Assembly (NCBI GenBank): GCA_963850195.1
Contig: CAWKKD010000001.1
Location: forward strand, 310,001 to 374,000
DNA from: Actinoallomurus sp963850195
GTDB lineage: Bacteria; Actinomycetota; Actinomycetes; Streptosporangiales; Streptosporangiaceae
DNA: 64,000 nucleotides
Direction: 5' to 3'
Position 1 is the stretch's first letter. Each line of letters opens with the position of its first letter. The translations under genes and the position numbers were made by a program. Of the stretch, positions 50,001 to 58,411 are shown in pieces. Below the pieces are notes generated by a model that searched no databases, was not told the DNA's origin, and saw nothing but the letters and a program-made list of their open reading frames with translations.

Positions 50001-51212
50001 CTACGACCGGCTTCCTGTCGCGATCTCGAGGGCCCCGAGCCGCAGCAACCGCTTGGCGGTCGAAAGCGACTCATGGGCGTGCTCTCCGGCCAGGAACTCG
50101 CCGGCCGCGAACGGACCGCGTGAGCGTGCGGACTTCAGCGCGGCGACGACGGCATCCGGCATCTGCAGGGTGTTCCCGAGGACGATGACCCTGCTTTCGC
50201 CGTCCATCGCCTCGTGGAACGTCGTCGCGCCTTCGACGGCCATCAGCGTGGTACCGGCCTCGACGGCATCGGCGGACGCCATCTTCTGAAAACCGCCACC
50301 CTGGCGCACTCCGCGGTAGGCGCGTCCGTTCTCCTGCGCCCGCCGAAGCTCGTCGTCGACGTCGACCTTCCGGAGCCTTTCGATCAGCTCTTCGAGCTTG
50401 TCGCCCAGCTCCTTGCAGTGGTCGCCGGCGCCATCATCCAGGTACGGCGTCGCCCAGAACTCCGGGCTGTCATGGAGTATCTCCTGAATGATCGGCAGGA
50501 GGAGCTGTGACCACATTCGCGGACCAGCGATGACCGTCAGATGAAGAGAAACGGTCTCTTCGGCGATCGCCATGTGCGGTGTGTTGTGCGGTATGTACAG
50601 GACATCGCCGGGCCGCAGTGAAACGTCGAGGATCGGCTCGGGAAGCTCGGAGGCCTGATGGCTGGAGGCGTCACCCGCTCGACGAACCTGAGGGGTCGGC
50701 CATACCTGCCATTTCTTGGTGCCCTCGAGATGGATGATGTAGACATCCGTCGGGTCGCTGTGAACAGGGCCGCCCTGGTGGCCTGCCGGACTAAGGAAGG
50801 CCACGACCTCGGACTTCTCGGCGAATTTCTGCGTCATCATCCGGCAGAGCGCCCGGATGTTCGGGCGGGTGTGATTCAGGCCGCTATGAATCAGAGTCTT
50901 TCCCGCACGGAAATGCGAGTAGATCTTCTCTGGATCCAGAGCATCATCGATCGACTTGTCCGACCGTCGCAGAGAGAGCTTGCTCGTGAGGGATTCCCCG
51001 GCCGCCGGGACGCCGTTTCCGAGCATGCGGATCAGCGGCGAGCGCAGACCTTCCTGATGGATGATGGCGTCCATGTCGGCGATCGAGAGGAGCTGCCTCA
51101 TATCGCCCGACATGCCTTGCGGGCGATACATCGTCTTCTTGCGGAAATAGTCCTTGAAGAATTCGCCTTCGTCGCCGACGATTTCCGAGAACTCCGGTAT
51201 TCGATCACCCAT
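50001..51212 (-). CDS. Cupin-4 / JmjC-like Fe(II)/2-oxoglutarate oxygenase
   Basis: ATG 51212 with GGGAGA upstream gives 403 residues. The double-stranded beta-helix metal triad is seen as His151 and Asp153 (GGPVHSDPTDVYIIHLEGTK) and His213 (PGDVLYIPHNTPHMAIAEET), and KKWQVW follows as in ribosomal-oxygenase (RoxA/YcfD, PF08007) relatives. The C-terminal half is helical and winged-helix-like, with LEELIERLRKVDVDDELRRA. Family members hydroxylate Arg or His side chains of proteins or peptides, and some act in natural-product pathways. It is the first enzyme gene after the 22-residue peptide and a hairpin, and abuts the PKS. It is the prime candidate to modify that peptide, or a carrier-bound amino acid. 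Confidence 0.88.
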   Translation of the reverse strand: MGDRIPEFSEIVGDEGEFFKDYFRKKTMYRPQGMSGDMRQLLSIADMDAIIHQEGLRSPLIRMLGNGVPAAGESLTSKLSLRRSDKSIDDALDPEKIYSHFRAGKTLIHSGLNHTRPNIRALCRMMTQKFAEKSEVVAFLSPAGHQGGPVHSDPTDVYIIHLEGTKKWQVWPTPQVRRAGDASSHQASELPEPILDVSLRPGDVLYIPHNTPHMAIAEETVSLHLTVIAGPRMWSQLLLPIIQEILHDSPEFWATPYLDDGAGDHCKELGDKLEELIERLRKVDVDDELRRAQENGRAYRGVRQGGGFQKMASADAVEAGTTLMAVEGATTFHEAMDGESRVIVLGNTLQMPDAVVAALKSARSRGPFAAGEFLAGEHAHESLSTAKRLLRLGALEIATGSRS

Positions 51213-51238
51213 TATTTCTCCCGAACCATGCCCAACCC

Positions 51239-51267
51239 GGGGTGCAGGGCCGTGAGCCCTGCACCCC
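51239..51267 (-). terminator. Perfect 12-bp hairpin between peptide gene and oxygenase gene
   Basis: The arms GGGGTGCAGGGC and GCCCTGCACCCC enclose a 5-nt loop and begin 11 nt after the peptide stop. There is no U-run, so it may act as a partial terminator or as an mRNA-stabilising element that raises peptide expression over the enzymes. Confidence 0.65.
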
Positions 51268-51277
51268 GCGATTCTCA

Positions 51278-51346
51278 CTACGGAATCATCTGGAGACGCG
51301 CTGCGTCGACCTCGTCCGCCTTGCACTCGAGGAGCTTGATTTCCAT
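51278..51346 (-). CDS. 22-residue peptide, possible precursor or scaffold of the PKS-NRPS cluster
   Basis: ATG 51346 has AAAGGTGGTG 7 nt upstream, among the better ribosome sites of the region, and ends at TAG 51278. The peptide starts MEIKLLECKADEVD and ends AARLQMIP: it is acidic in the centre, helical in propensity, with one Cys (residue 8), one Arg (17), two Lys and a terminal Pro. There is no Ser, Thr, Tyr or Trp, so it is not a lanthipeptide or PQQ-like substrate. It lies alone in a 250-bp gap between a condensation-domain gene and a cupin-4 oxygenase and is followed by a hairpin, the usual layout for RiPP precursors. No homologue is known to me. It could instead be a leader peptide for attenuation. 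Confidence 0.6.
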   Translation of the reverse strand: MEIKLLECKADEVDAARLQMIP

Positions 51347-51462
51347 GTTGAACACCACCTTTCGACAACCGACTTTCGATGACCGTCGACATCCCGACGG
51401 AAACTTCGGGGGTGGTCGACGTCCATGCTGTTCCGGTCCGGTATCCGACCGGTTTCGGGGAA

Positions 51463-52947
51463 CTACCACCCGGCCACCTCCCGCGCAGGATCGTCGAGGA
51501 GGCGTTCCAGCAGCTCCACGTAGCGGCGTAGCCAGCCCCGCACCGTTCCGACGGAAAGGAAGTCCGTCGACAGCTCGGCGACGATGTCCAAGCCGTCGCC
51601 ATCGGGCAGGACCGCGATGCCGAAGTCGGATCTCGCACCCTGGATCACGAGATCGCTCACGCGCGCCGCCAGCCCGGAGGCCTCCAGGCTGGTGGTCAGC
51701 GGCGGGTTCATCACGAAAAAGGCCTGGGGGAAGTGCTCCGCACCACGGCGCTCTCTGATCTTCAACAGCTCGATGAGGCGCGGCGTCGACATCGCCTGGT
51801 GATCCTGCGCGCCCACCGCCGTGCGCGCCGCCAGCAGCACCGCCTCGCGTACGGTCGCCCGCCGCGGCGACGTGAGCCGCAGCGGGATCGACGTCGTCAA
51901 GAATCCGACCAGCGATTCGAGCTCTTTTCTGGTGCGGTTGGCGGAGTTGGTGGCCACCACGACCTCGTCGCGTCCGACCAGGTCGGTCAGCAGCCGCGCG
52001 TAGGCGGCGAGGAGCACGGCGAACAACGTCACGCCCTCCTGACGGGCGAACGCCGAAAGCCGCTCCGTCAGTGCGCGGCTCACCCTGGCTCCCTCGATCG
52101 CGCCCTGGCCGGAGAGCCGATCGGGCCGGGGCAGGTCGCCGGGTAGCGGTACGTCGAAGAGGGCGCCGTCAAGCCGGTCCCGCCAGTAGTCCAGCAGCCG
52201 GTCGACGTTCCGCTCGTCCAGTTGCGTCGGTTCCCACCGCGCGTAGTCGACGATGCGCATGGGAGTCGGTGGCGGCGACGGCGTCCGGCCGGCCACGGCG
52301 TCCGCGTAGAAGGCGGCGAGCTCCGACAACAGGATGCCCAGGGAGACCGCGTCTGTGAGGAGGTGGTGCTGGACGATCACGAGAACCCAGCGCAGATCGT
52401 CGACCCGCGCGAGCTCGGCACGGATCAGGAACCCCTCGTCGATCTCGAAGGGGCGCCCGGCCAGGACGTCGCACCACCCGTCCAACGCGTCGCCTGGATC
52501 CTCGGCCGCCGAGAGTCCGAGATCATGCACGGAGATCGGCTCCGGTCCCGCATCGAGCGTCTCCTGAACGAACCGGTCCGCGTACCGCTGGAAGCGGGTG
52601 TGCAGGACATCGTGGCGTCCGCCGATGTAGGTCCACGCCGTGTTCAGCGCCGCCAGGTCCAGGGGCCCGTCGATGTCGAGCCGCGTGGCGACGTTCAGCG
52701 TCCGGGGATTCCTGCTGGCCAGATGCCGGGCGATCACGTAGTTCTGCGTCCACGTACACGGCCCGCTCGCGACGACGCGCGGTGTCATGGCCGCCGCCGT
52801 GAGCAGCCTGGGCTTGTGCTCGCGCATCGCGTCCAGCAACGCGTCGCCGACGACCCCGGTCCGTGCGTCGAAGCGCAGCACCTCGCCCTCGGCGGACAGG
52901 AGCACGTCCTCTTCACGGAGCCGGCACATCAGTTCGTCGAAGTTCAC
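51463..52947 (-). CDS. Free-standing NRPS condensation domain with TubC docking domain
   Basis: This 494-residue protein starts at ATG 52947 (ATGA overlap with the exporter). Residues 1-55 match the TubC N-terminal docking domain (MNFDELMCRLREEDVLLSAE, GDALLDAMREHKPRLL). Residues 70-490 are a full condensation fold with the active HHLLTDA motif (VLVIVQHHLLTDAVSLGILL) and DEVVVATNSANRTRKELESL. There is no adenylation or carrier domain. The TubC domain should bind the short C-terminal tail of the partner NRPS, probably the 1956-residue protein. As no thioesterase exists, it may release the chain onto an amine or alcohol; the acceptor is unknown. Confidence 0.92.
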   Translation of the reverse strand: MNFDELMCRLREEDVLLSAEGEVLRFDARTGVVGDALLDAMREHKPRLLTAAAMTPRVVASGPCTWTQNYVIARHLASRNPRTLNVATRLDIDGPLDLAALNTAWTYIGGRHDVLHTRFQRYADRFVQETLDAGPEPISVHDLGLSAAEDPGDALDGWCDVLAGRPFEIDEGFLIRAELARVDDLRWVLVIVQHHLLTDAVSLGILLSELAAFYADAVAGRTPSPPPTPMRIVDYARWEPTQLDERNVDRLLDYWRDRLDGALFDVPLPGDLPRPDRLSGQGAIEGARVSRALTERLSAFARQEGVTLFAVLLAAYARLLTDLVGRDEVVVATNSANRTRKELESLVGFLTTSIPLRLTSPRRATVREAVLLAARTAVGAQDHQAMSTPRLIELLKIRERRGAEHFPQAFFVMNPPLTTSLEASGLAARVSDLVIQGARSDFGIAVLPDGDGLDIVAELSTDFLSVGTVRGWLRRYVELLERLLDDPAREVAGW

Positions 52948-54260
52948 GCGGCACCTCGTTCCGGCCGGGCCTGTCCTTCACCGGTGGCGGCCCGGCCCGG
53001 CGCACTCAGGGCCGGACCGAGGCGTGTGCCGGCGGGCTCGGATCCGCCACGCCGTACGAGGGAGAAGGCCAGGAAGGCCAGCGCGAGCGTGATGGCGATC
53101 CCGTGCGAGAACCCCACGACGGTCAGCGGCGACCAGATGCCGAGCAGCGTGGCGCTCAGCAGCATCCCGGTTCCCATCCCGCCGCTCTCCAGCATCGACG
53201 ACAACCCGAAGACCCCGCCGCGGTCCCGTTCCGGGACCGCCTGGAGCCGTGAGGTGTAGGAGATCTCGGTGTAACCGTCGGAAAGCCCGGCCCCAACGGC
53301 CACGACGGGTACGAGGGGCAGCGGCAGCGCGGTGAAGGCGAGAATGAAGAGGACGGACATCACGCAGGTACCGAGCGCGAATCCGGACTCCCCGCCTGCA
53401 TCGTTCCGCACGCGCCTGCCGAAGATCCGGTACGAGAGCAGGCCACCGACCGCCCATGCGGACCAGAAAAGGCTCATGAAGGCCGCGGGATCGGACGCGT
53501 GCGCGGTCGACGCGAAGACCGGGAGCCCGACGTTGTGCGAGGCGGATCCGAACGCGTCCAGGCCTCGTACGACCAGCATGAACGCCAGTACGGGTGCCGC
53601 GGACGCCAGCCGGAGAACCGGCGTACGACCCGCCCCGCCACCGGGCCCCGCAGCTTCGGCGGTGCGGAACTCCAGCGGCAGCCAGGCCAGGATCGCGGCC
53701 GACGCGACGAAGGTGACGGCGTCGGTGAGGAAGGCCGCGTCGAATCCGGCCGCCGAAACGATCACCCCGGCCGACGCGAAACCCAGTGTCATGCCGGCGG
53801 AGCGGCCGGTGACCAGGAATCCGTTGGCCCGGATCCGCTGGTCGTCTCCGACCATCGCCGGGACGCTGCTGCGCAGGAGTACTCCGGACACGGTGCCGCC
53901 CGCCCCGAGAACGATGGCGAGCGGGAAACACAGGAACGACTGCCACGAAGACGGGACGGCCACGAAGCAGACGAGGGCCACCGCCTGGGTCGCGTCGGCA
54001 CCCGCCATCACGATCCGCCGGTCGAGGCGGTTGGCGAGCGCTCCCACGGCGGGCCCGGCGGCCAGCCCGGAGATGAGGCGGACGGCCAGGAACAGCCCGG
54101 TCTCCGTCGCGCGCCCGGTCAGGTGGTAGACGAACAGGCTGAGCGCGACCGTGTTGAGGTAGGTGCCGAAGGAGGACAGGGAGTATCCGGCCGCGAGCAC
54201 CGTGAAGAGCCGGAACCTGCCCCCCGGGCCGGCCCTTCCTCCACTCGTCCTTCGCGTCAC
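52944..54260 (-). CDS. MFS exporter of the biosynthetic cluster
   Basis: GTG 54260 with GAGG 7 nt upstream gives 438 residues; an open frame upstream to 54620 has no membrane or ribosome-site support. About 12 helices are seen, beginning FRLFTVLAAGYSLSSFGTYL and ending GFSHGIAITLALAFLAFSLV. NRLDRRIVMAGADATQAVAL is the typical loop 2-3 motif of the MFS_3/enterobactin-exporter-like group. It is the first gene of the six-gene cluster transcript and probably exports or gives self-resistance to the product. Confidence 0.88.
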   Translation of the reverse strand: MTRRTSGGRAGPGGRFRLFTVLAAGYSLSSFGTYLNTVALSLFVYHLTGRATETGLFLAVRLISGLAAGPAVGALANRLDRRIVMAGADATQAVALVCFVAVPSSWQSFLCFPLAIVLGAGGTVSGVLLRSSVPAMVGDDQRIRANGFLVTGRSAGMTLGFASAGVIVSAAGFDAAFLTDAVTFVASAAILAWLPLEFRTAEAAGPGGGAGRTPVLRLASAAPVLAFMLVVRGLDAFGSASHNVGLPVFASTAHASDPAAFMSLFWSAWAVGGLLSYRIFGRRVRNDAGGESGFALGTCVMSVLFILAFTALPLPLVPVVAVGAGLSDGYTEISYTSRLQAVPERDRGGVFGLSSMLESGGMGTGMLLSATLLGIWSPLTVVGFSHGIAITLALAFLAFSLVRRGGSEPAGTRLGPALSAPGRAATGEGQARPERGAA

Positions 54261-54384
54261 GACGATCCTCAATACGTGCTCATGGAGCGGCGGCTCGCGG
54301 GTCGCTGCCTTGCTATTTGAGCTGGGTATCGAGGCGATATCGGAGGCCGCCGCCCTCAGCGGGCCGCCGGGCCCGGATCCGGAC

Positions 54385-55104
54385 TCAGCCGGCCAGCATC
54401 TGCTCGAGCTGAAGCGGGTCACCGAGGTAGACCTTGCCGGCCCCGGCCGAGGCGTCGTCGGGCCACACCACCGAGTCACCCGCGGCGATACCCGCCACGA
54501 TCCGGCGGGCGACCTCTTCGGGGGCGGCCTTCTCGGCGTCGACGCCCGCGAGCATGTCGGTGTCGATTCCGCCGGGGTAGGCGCCGATGACCTCGATGCC
54601 CCGCGCGCGTACCTCGGCACGCAGTGCCTGGGTGAACGAATGCGCCGCGGCCTTCGACGCGCTGTACCCGGCCATCGGGCCGACCGGGGCCAGCGCGATC
54701 AAGGTGAGCACGTTCGCGATCGCGGCCGGGCCGTTGCCCTCCAGCACCGGGACGAAGGCGCGGGTGACGCGCGCGGTGCCGAGGTAGTTGGTCTCCAGGT
54801 CACGCGTGAAGACGTCGAGGTCGCCTTCCAGCACCCCGCCGAAGCCGAGCACACCGGCGTTGTTGACCAGCAGGTCGATGTCGGGGGCGGCCTGGGCGGC
54901 CGCCTCGACGCCGGCCTGGTCGGTGACGTCGAGTGCCAGGGTGTGCACCCGGGGGTCTGCCGCCACCGCCGCGTCGATCGTCCGCGGGTCCCGCGCCGTG
55001 ACATAGACCTTGGCGGCCCCGTTGGCGAGGAGCTCGGTGACGAGGTGGGCGCCCAGGCCGCGGTTGGCGCCGGTGACCAGGGCGGTGCTGCCGCTGATGT
55101 TCAT
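54385..55104 (-). CDS. Short-chain dehydrogenase/reductase
   Basis: This 239-residue classical SDR has STALVTGANRGLGAHLVTEL, DLLVNNAGVLGFGGVLEGDL, a catalytic Tyr/Lys in AGYSASKAAAHSFTQALRAE, and PGGIDTDMLAG. The start ATG 55104 follows GGGGAG. It is divergent from an AraC-type regulator across 140 bp, a common regulator-target pair. The substrate is unknown; small aldehyde or ketone reduction is likely. It is probably not part of the PKS-NRPS cluster, as a 124-bp gap separates them. Confidence 0.92.
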   Translation of the reverse strand: MNISGSTALVTGANRGLGAHLVTELLANGAAKVYVTARDPRTIDAAVAADPRVHTLALDVTDQAGVEAAAQAAPDIDLLVNNAGVLGFGGVLEGDLDVFTRDLETNYLGTARVTRAFVPVLEGNGPAAIANVLTLIALAPVGPMAGYSASKAAAHSFTQALRAEVRARGIEVIGAYPGGIDTDMLAGVDAEKAAPEEVARRIVAGIAAGDSVVWPDDASAGAGKVYLGDPLQLEQMLAG

Positions 55105-55244
55105 GGTGATCTCCCCTGGAGGTTGCGTTGTGGAACGACTGTATGCGCCACCACCTGCACTGATCGATGCTTGATCGTCGCGATATCTTGCCCGTTCGTC
55201 TCACCTCAGACCGTGCTCGTTGGCATTGCGGCTAAGGTGACAAT

Positions 55245-56183
55245 GTGGATCTACTGGCCGAGGTGCTGGCCGTCGCGGGTGTCCGAGGCACGGTGGCGGC
55301 CTCCTTGCACGCCGGCGAGCCCTGGGGGTTCGAGATCGGCCCGGTTCCGGATGCCGCGTTCCACGCCATCACGGCGGGAACGGCCTGGCTACGCGTCCCC
55401 GGTCAGGTCGAGATACGGCTGATGCCAGGCGACGTGGTCCTGCTCCCCGCCGGCTCGGCACACGTGCTGTCCAGCGCGCGTACGGGGCCGGCCGAGCCCT
55501 TCGACCACGCCGCCGCCGAACGGGCGCGCGCCCACACGCATGGCGTTCTCGACATCGGCCCGGAACCACGCCAGACGCGCATCCTGTGCGCGTCGTACCA
55601 GCACGACCCCGTCATCACGATTCCGCTGTTCACCCTGCTGCCGGACGTCGTGCACGTGCCGGCCGGATCGAGCAGCGTCGCGCTCAACGACATCGTCCGC
55701 ATGCTCGCCGCGGAGCTGGCAGACCCCCAGCTCGCCACGTCCACGGTTCTCAACCGGCTCGTCGACGTGCTGCTCATCCAGCTCCTGCGCACCTGGATCA
55801 GCGCCGGATCGGTCACGCCCACCGCCTCCTGGCTGCGCGCCCTCGGCGATCCGACCGTCGCCGCCGCGCTCACGGCGCTGCACACCGATCCGGCCCGTCC
55901 GTGGACCATCGGCTCACTCGCCGACAAAGTGGGCGTCTCCCGCGCCACCCTGGCCCGTCGCTTCCCCGCCATGGTCGGCGACACTCCCGCCGCCTACCTC
56001 ACCCGCTGGCGGATGGACCTCGCCGCCCGCCGCCTGCGCGACACTGACGAGCCCATCGAAGTGATCGCCCGCGCGGTCGGCTACACCTCCGAATACGCCT
56101 TCTCGCGAGCGTTCTCCCGCGCCCGCGCCCATCCTCCGGGCCGCTACCGAATCCACTCCCGCAAGGGGCTTGAGGCCGTGTGA
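55245..56183 (+). CDS. AraC-family regulator with cupin_6-like sensor domain
   Basis: This 312-residue protein starts at GTG 55245 with AAGGTGA upstream. Residues 1-190 are a cupin-like domain (MDLLAEVLAVAGVRGTVAAS; LMPGDVVLLPAGSAHVLSS) typical of AraC regulators of SDR/oxidoreductase genes (PF12852 type). The C-terminal two HTH units are WTIGSLADKVGVSRATLARR and EVIARAVGYTSEYAFSRAFS, followed by HPPGRYR. It probably activates the divergent SDR gene, perhaps in response to reactive electrophiles; this is inference. Confidence 0.92.
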   Translation: MDLLAEVLAVAGVRGTVAASLHAGEPWGFEIGPVPDAAFHAITAGTAWLRVPGQVEIRLMPGDVVLLPAGSAHVLSSARTGPAEPFDHAAAERARAHTHGVLDIGPEPRQTRILCASYQHDPVITIPLFTLLPDVVHVPAGSSSVALNDIVRMLAAELADPQLATSTVLNRLVDVLLIQLLRTWISAGSVTPTASWLRALGDPTVAAALTALHTDPARPWTIGSLADKVGVSRATLARRFPAMVGDTPAAYLTRWRMDLAARRLRDTDEPIEVIARAVGYTSEYAFSRAFSRARAHPPGRYRIHSRKGLEAV

Positions 56184-56320
56184 GCGAAATGACGTCCGCG
56201 ACTGTGCGCCGCGGACACCATAGATGGCTCAGCCGGCGACGATGCCCTCTCCGCCGACGGTGCCGGGCACGGTCACCGAGCCGATCCGGGTGAGCGAGCC
56301 GCCGTCGGCGCCCGTACGGA

Positions 56321-56557
56321 TGGCGGGATCTGATCTCGGTGCTGCGCCGGGCGGTGGACGAAGAGGTGACCGAGCACCAGCGCGCGATCTTCTCGGCTCC
56401 GATACTGGGCGGGGTTTCGGCGGACGCGCCGGCCGCCAAGCTCGGGACCACGCGCAACGCCGTCTGCAAGTGCCTTTTCGACGCCCGGCGTATGCTTCGT
56501 GCCAACCTGGTCGCCAATGGGTACCTGAAGGGCCTACTCGCCCCCGCCGGAACGTGA
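56321..56557 (+). pseudogene. Remnant of an ECF sigma factor (region 4)
   Basis: The frame from 56321 reads WRDLISVLRRAVDEEVTEHQ and continues RAIFSAPILGGVSADAPAAK, then RNAVCKCLFDARRMLRANLV. It matches the C-terminal region 4 of actinobacterial ECF sigma factors (typically ...TEHQRRVFVA.. LGSSRNAIYKTLFDARRKLR). Region 2 and any start are absent: upstream 56184-56320 shows nothing similar. It appears truncated at the 5' end and is probably not functional; an ORF of 72 residues starting at 56339 remains open. Confidence 0.7.
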
Positions 56558-56597
56558 TGCCCCGGCCGTCTAGTACGTAAATTCCTGTGGAGGGCGT

Positions 56598-57857
56598 ATG
56601 TGGCACGTCCTTCGACGGCCGAGCTTCACCATTGTGTGGATCGGTGAGGTCGTCTCCGTAACGGGTGACCTCGTGTACGAGGTGGCGTTCGCCTGGCTGG
56701 TGCTCTCGGTCACGCACTCACCGGCGATCCTGGCCGGAGTCCTCGCCTCACTCGCCGTGCCCCGCGGCCTGCTGCTCCTCGTCGGCGGTGCGATCACCGA
56801 TCGAGTCCGGCCGCGGTCGGTGATGTTCTGGTCGCACGTACTTCGAGGGCTTCTGGTCTGCGGCTTGTTCGCCGCGGTCATCACCGACAATGTCTACGGC
56901 TGGGAATTCTTCGTGGTCGGCATCGCGTTCGGAATCGCCGATGCCTTCTTCTGGCCGGCGAGCAGCAGCATCGTGCCGTCCCTCGTCCCCACCACGCACC
57001 TGCCGAAGGCGAACGCGCTGGTGTCGCTGGGTGAGCAATCCGCACGGCTGCTCGGCCCGGCCATCGGCGGCGTACTGGTCGCCGCCGTCGGCCCGGCACC
57101 GGCGATCGGCATCGACGCGGTCACCTTCTTCCTCGCGGCCGCGACCGTGCTCGCCGCTCCACGCGGGGAGGCGGACCGCGGCCCTCGGATGTCCCTTATC
57201 GAGACGATCAAAGAGGTGGGCCGGCAGATCGGCTCCGGCCTCGCCTACGCCCGCCGCAGCGCGGACACCCGCGTGATCCTGCTCGTCGTTTCGGCGTCGA
57301 CTCTCGCCTACAGCGGGCTGTTCGGCGTGGGCTTTCCCGCGTTGGCCAAGACCCTTCCCCAGGGCTCCGTGGCGCTTGGCGCCATGGTGTCGGCGTGGGG
57401 GCTGGGGCAGTTCCTGGGCGCGCTCTCCGCCGGCTTCACCGGACTGCCGCAACGATGGGGACCGCTCATCATCGGCATGGCATTCTGCGAAGCGGCGGCG
57501 TTCGCCGCTGTGGGCATCGCTCCGGATTTCGTGCTGCTCGTCGTTCTGCTGGCCGTGCTCGGATTCGGCACCGCGTACTCCAGTGACGTGGCGTTGCCCA
57601 CCTGGATTCAGGTGAACACACCGCCGGAATTCCTCGGCCGTGTCAACAGCATCATCAACCTGCCCAGGGTGGCGCTGGAACCGGTCTCGCTCGCGATCAT
57701 GGGTGCGCTCGCCGTACAGAACGCCCGGTTCATCTTCCTCTTCGCCGCAGTGCCGCTGCTGATGGCGGCGGTCGTACTGGTGTCGAGCCCCACCGCGCGC
57801 TCACTGAGCCGCGATCGTACGGACACGCCTGTTTCCGCGGCGCTCGGCGCCGACTGA
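56598..57857 (+). CDS. MFS transporter (MFS_3 type)
   Basis: ATG 56598 with GGAGGGCGT directly upstream gives 419 residues and about 12 helices. The family pattern is MWHVLRRPSFTIVWIGEVVS at the start, then GGAITDRVRPRSVMFWSHVL and NALVSLGEQSARLLGPAIGG. VNTPPEFLGRVNSIINL is the conserved second-half motif of multidrug/macrolide-efflux-like carriers. There is no regulator of its own except the sigma remnant upstream. The substrate is unknown. Confidence 0.9.
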   Translation: MWHVLRRPSFTIVWIGEVVSVTGDLVYEVAFAWLVLSVTHSPAILAGVLASLAVPRGLLLLVGGAITDRVRPRSVMFWSHVLRGLLVCGLFAAVITDNVYGWEFFVVGIAFGIADAFFWPASSSIVPSLVPTTHLPKANALVSLGEQSARLLGPAIGGVLVAAVGPAPAIGIDAVTFFLAAATVLAAPRGEADRGPRMSLIETIKEVGRQIGSGLAYARRSADTRVILLVVSASTLAYSGLFGVGFPALAKTLPQGSVALGAMVSAWGLGQFLGALSAGFTGLPQRWGPLIIGMAFCEAAAFAAVGIAPDFVLLVVLLAVLGFGTAYSSDVALPTWIQVNTPPEFLGRVNSIINLPRVALEPVSLAIMGALAVQNARFIFLFAAVPLLMAAVVLVSSPTARSLSRDRTDTPVSAALGAD

Positions 57858-57866
57858 GATGCCGTG

Positions 57867-58340
57867 TCACAGGTCCTGGTCCATCCAGACCATGTCCCGC
57901 AGAGGAATGCCGTTCTCCTGGAGCCCATCGGGGTAGCCGCGTGCGGTGCTGAAGAAGTCGCGTTCGATCCTCCAGAGCCGGAAACCGACCTTCTGGTAAA
58001 ACGCGAGTACGTCGATGCTGCAACTGGCGGTACCGACGATGACGCGCTCTACGCCGCCTTCCTTCAGATCGGTGAGTACGGCGGCCAGCATCCGTTTGCC
58101 GACGCCCTGGCCATGCAACTCCTCGTCGACGGCCACCGCCTTGAGCTCGACCGACCCATCCGGCTCCCGGATCGCCAGAGTCATGGCCAACGGCCGTGAT
58201 GCCGCGTCGTCGAGCGCGTACAGATCCCCCTTCTGGTAGTAGCCATTGACCGCCGACTCCGAATCGTCGGCCAGCGACAGCAACGGAAGGTAGGCGTCAC
58301 GCTCCCGGCCCACCGGCACGATCCTGATGTCTTCCCGCAC
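57867..58340 (-). CDS. GNAT N-acetyltransferase
   Basis: GTG 58340 with AGGGAGA upstream gives 157 residues; a longer start at 58361 lacks a good site. Acetyl-CoA binding motif A is VAVDEELHGQGVGKRMLAAV (Q-G-V-G-K), and the C-terminal strand is DVLAFYQKVGFRLWRIERDF. It probably acetylates a small amine or protein N-terminus. It is convergent with the MFS gene, 9 nt apart. Confidence 0.9.
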   Translation of the reverse strand: MREDIRIVPVGRERDAYLPLLSLADDSESAVNGYYQKGDLYALDDAASRPLAMTLAIREPDGSVELKAVAVDEELHGQGVGKRMLAAVLTDLKEGGVERVIVGTASCSIDVLAFYQKVGFRLWRIERDFFSTARGYPDGLQENGIPLRDMVWMDQDL

Positions 58341-58411
58341 TGAGTCTCCCTGGTGACGCATGCCGCCGAGGGCGGATGACGCCCTGGCGATCCGCTACTA
58401 CGGCGATGCCC

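Noticed and set aside
47353..50289. 978-codon open frame antisense to the PKS
   Set aside because: It lies wholly across a KS-AT-ACP gene with clear motifs; the antisense product is low complexity.
51213..51638. N-terminal extension of the cupin-4 oxygenase through the peptide region
   Set aside because: The extension runs across the hairpin and the peptide gene in another frame and is Arg/Ser-rich. ATG 51212 has GGGAGA and a normal family N-terminus.
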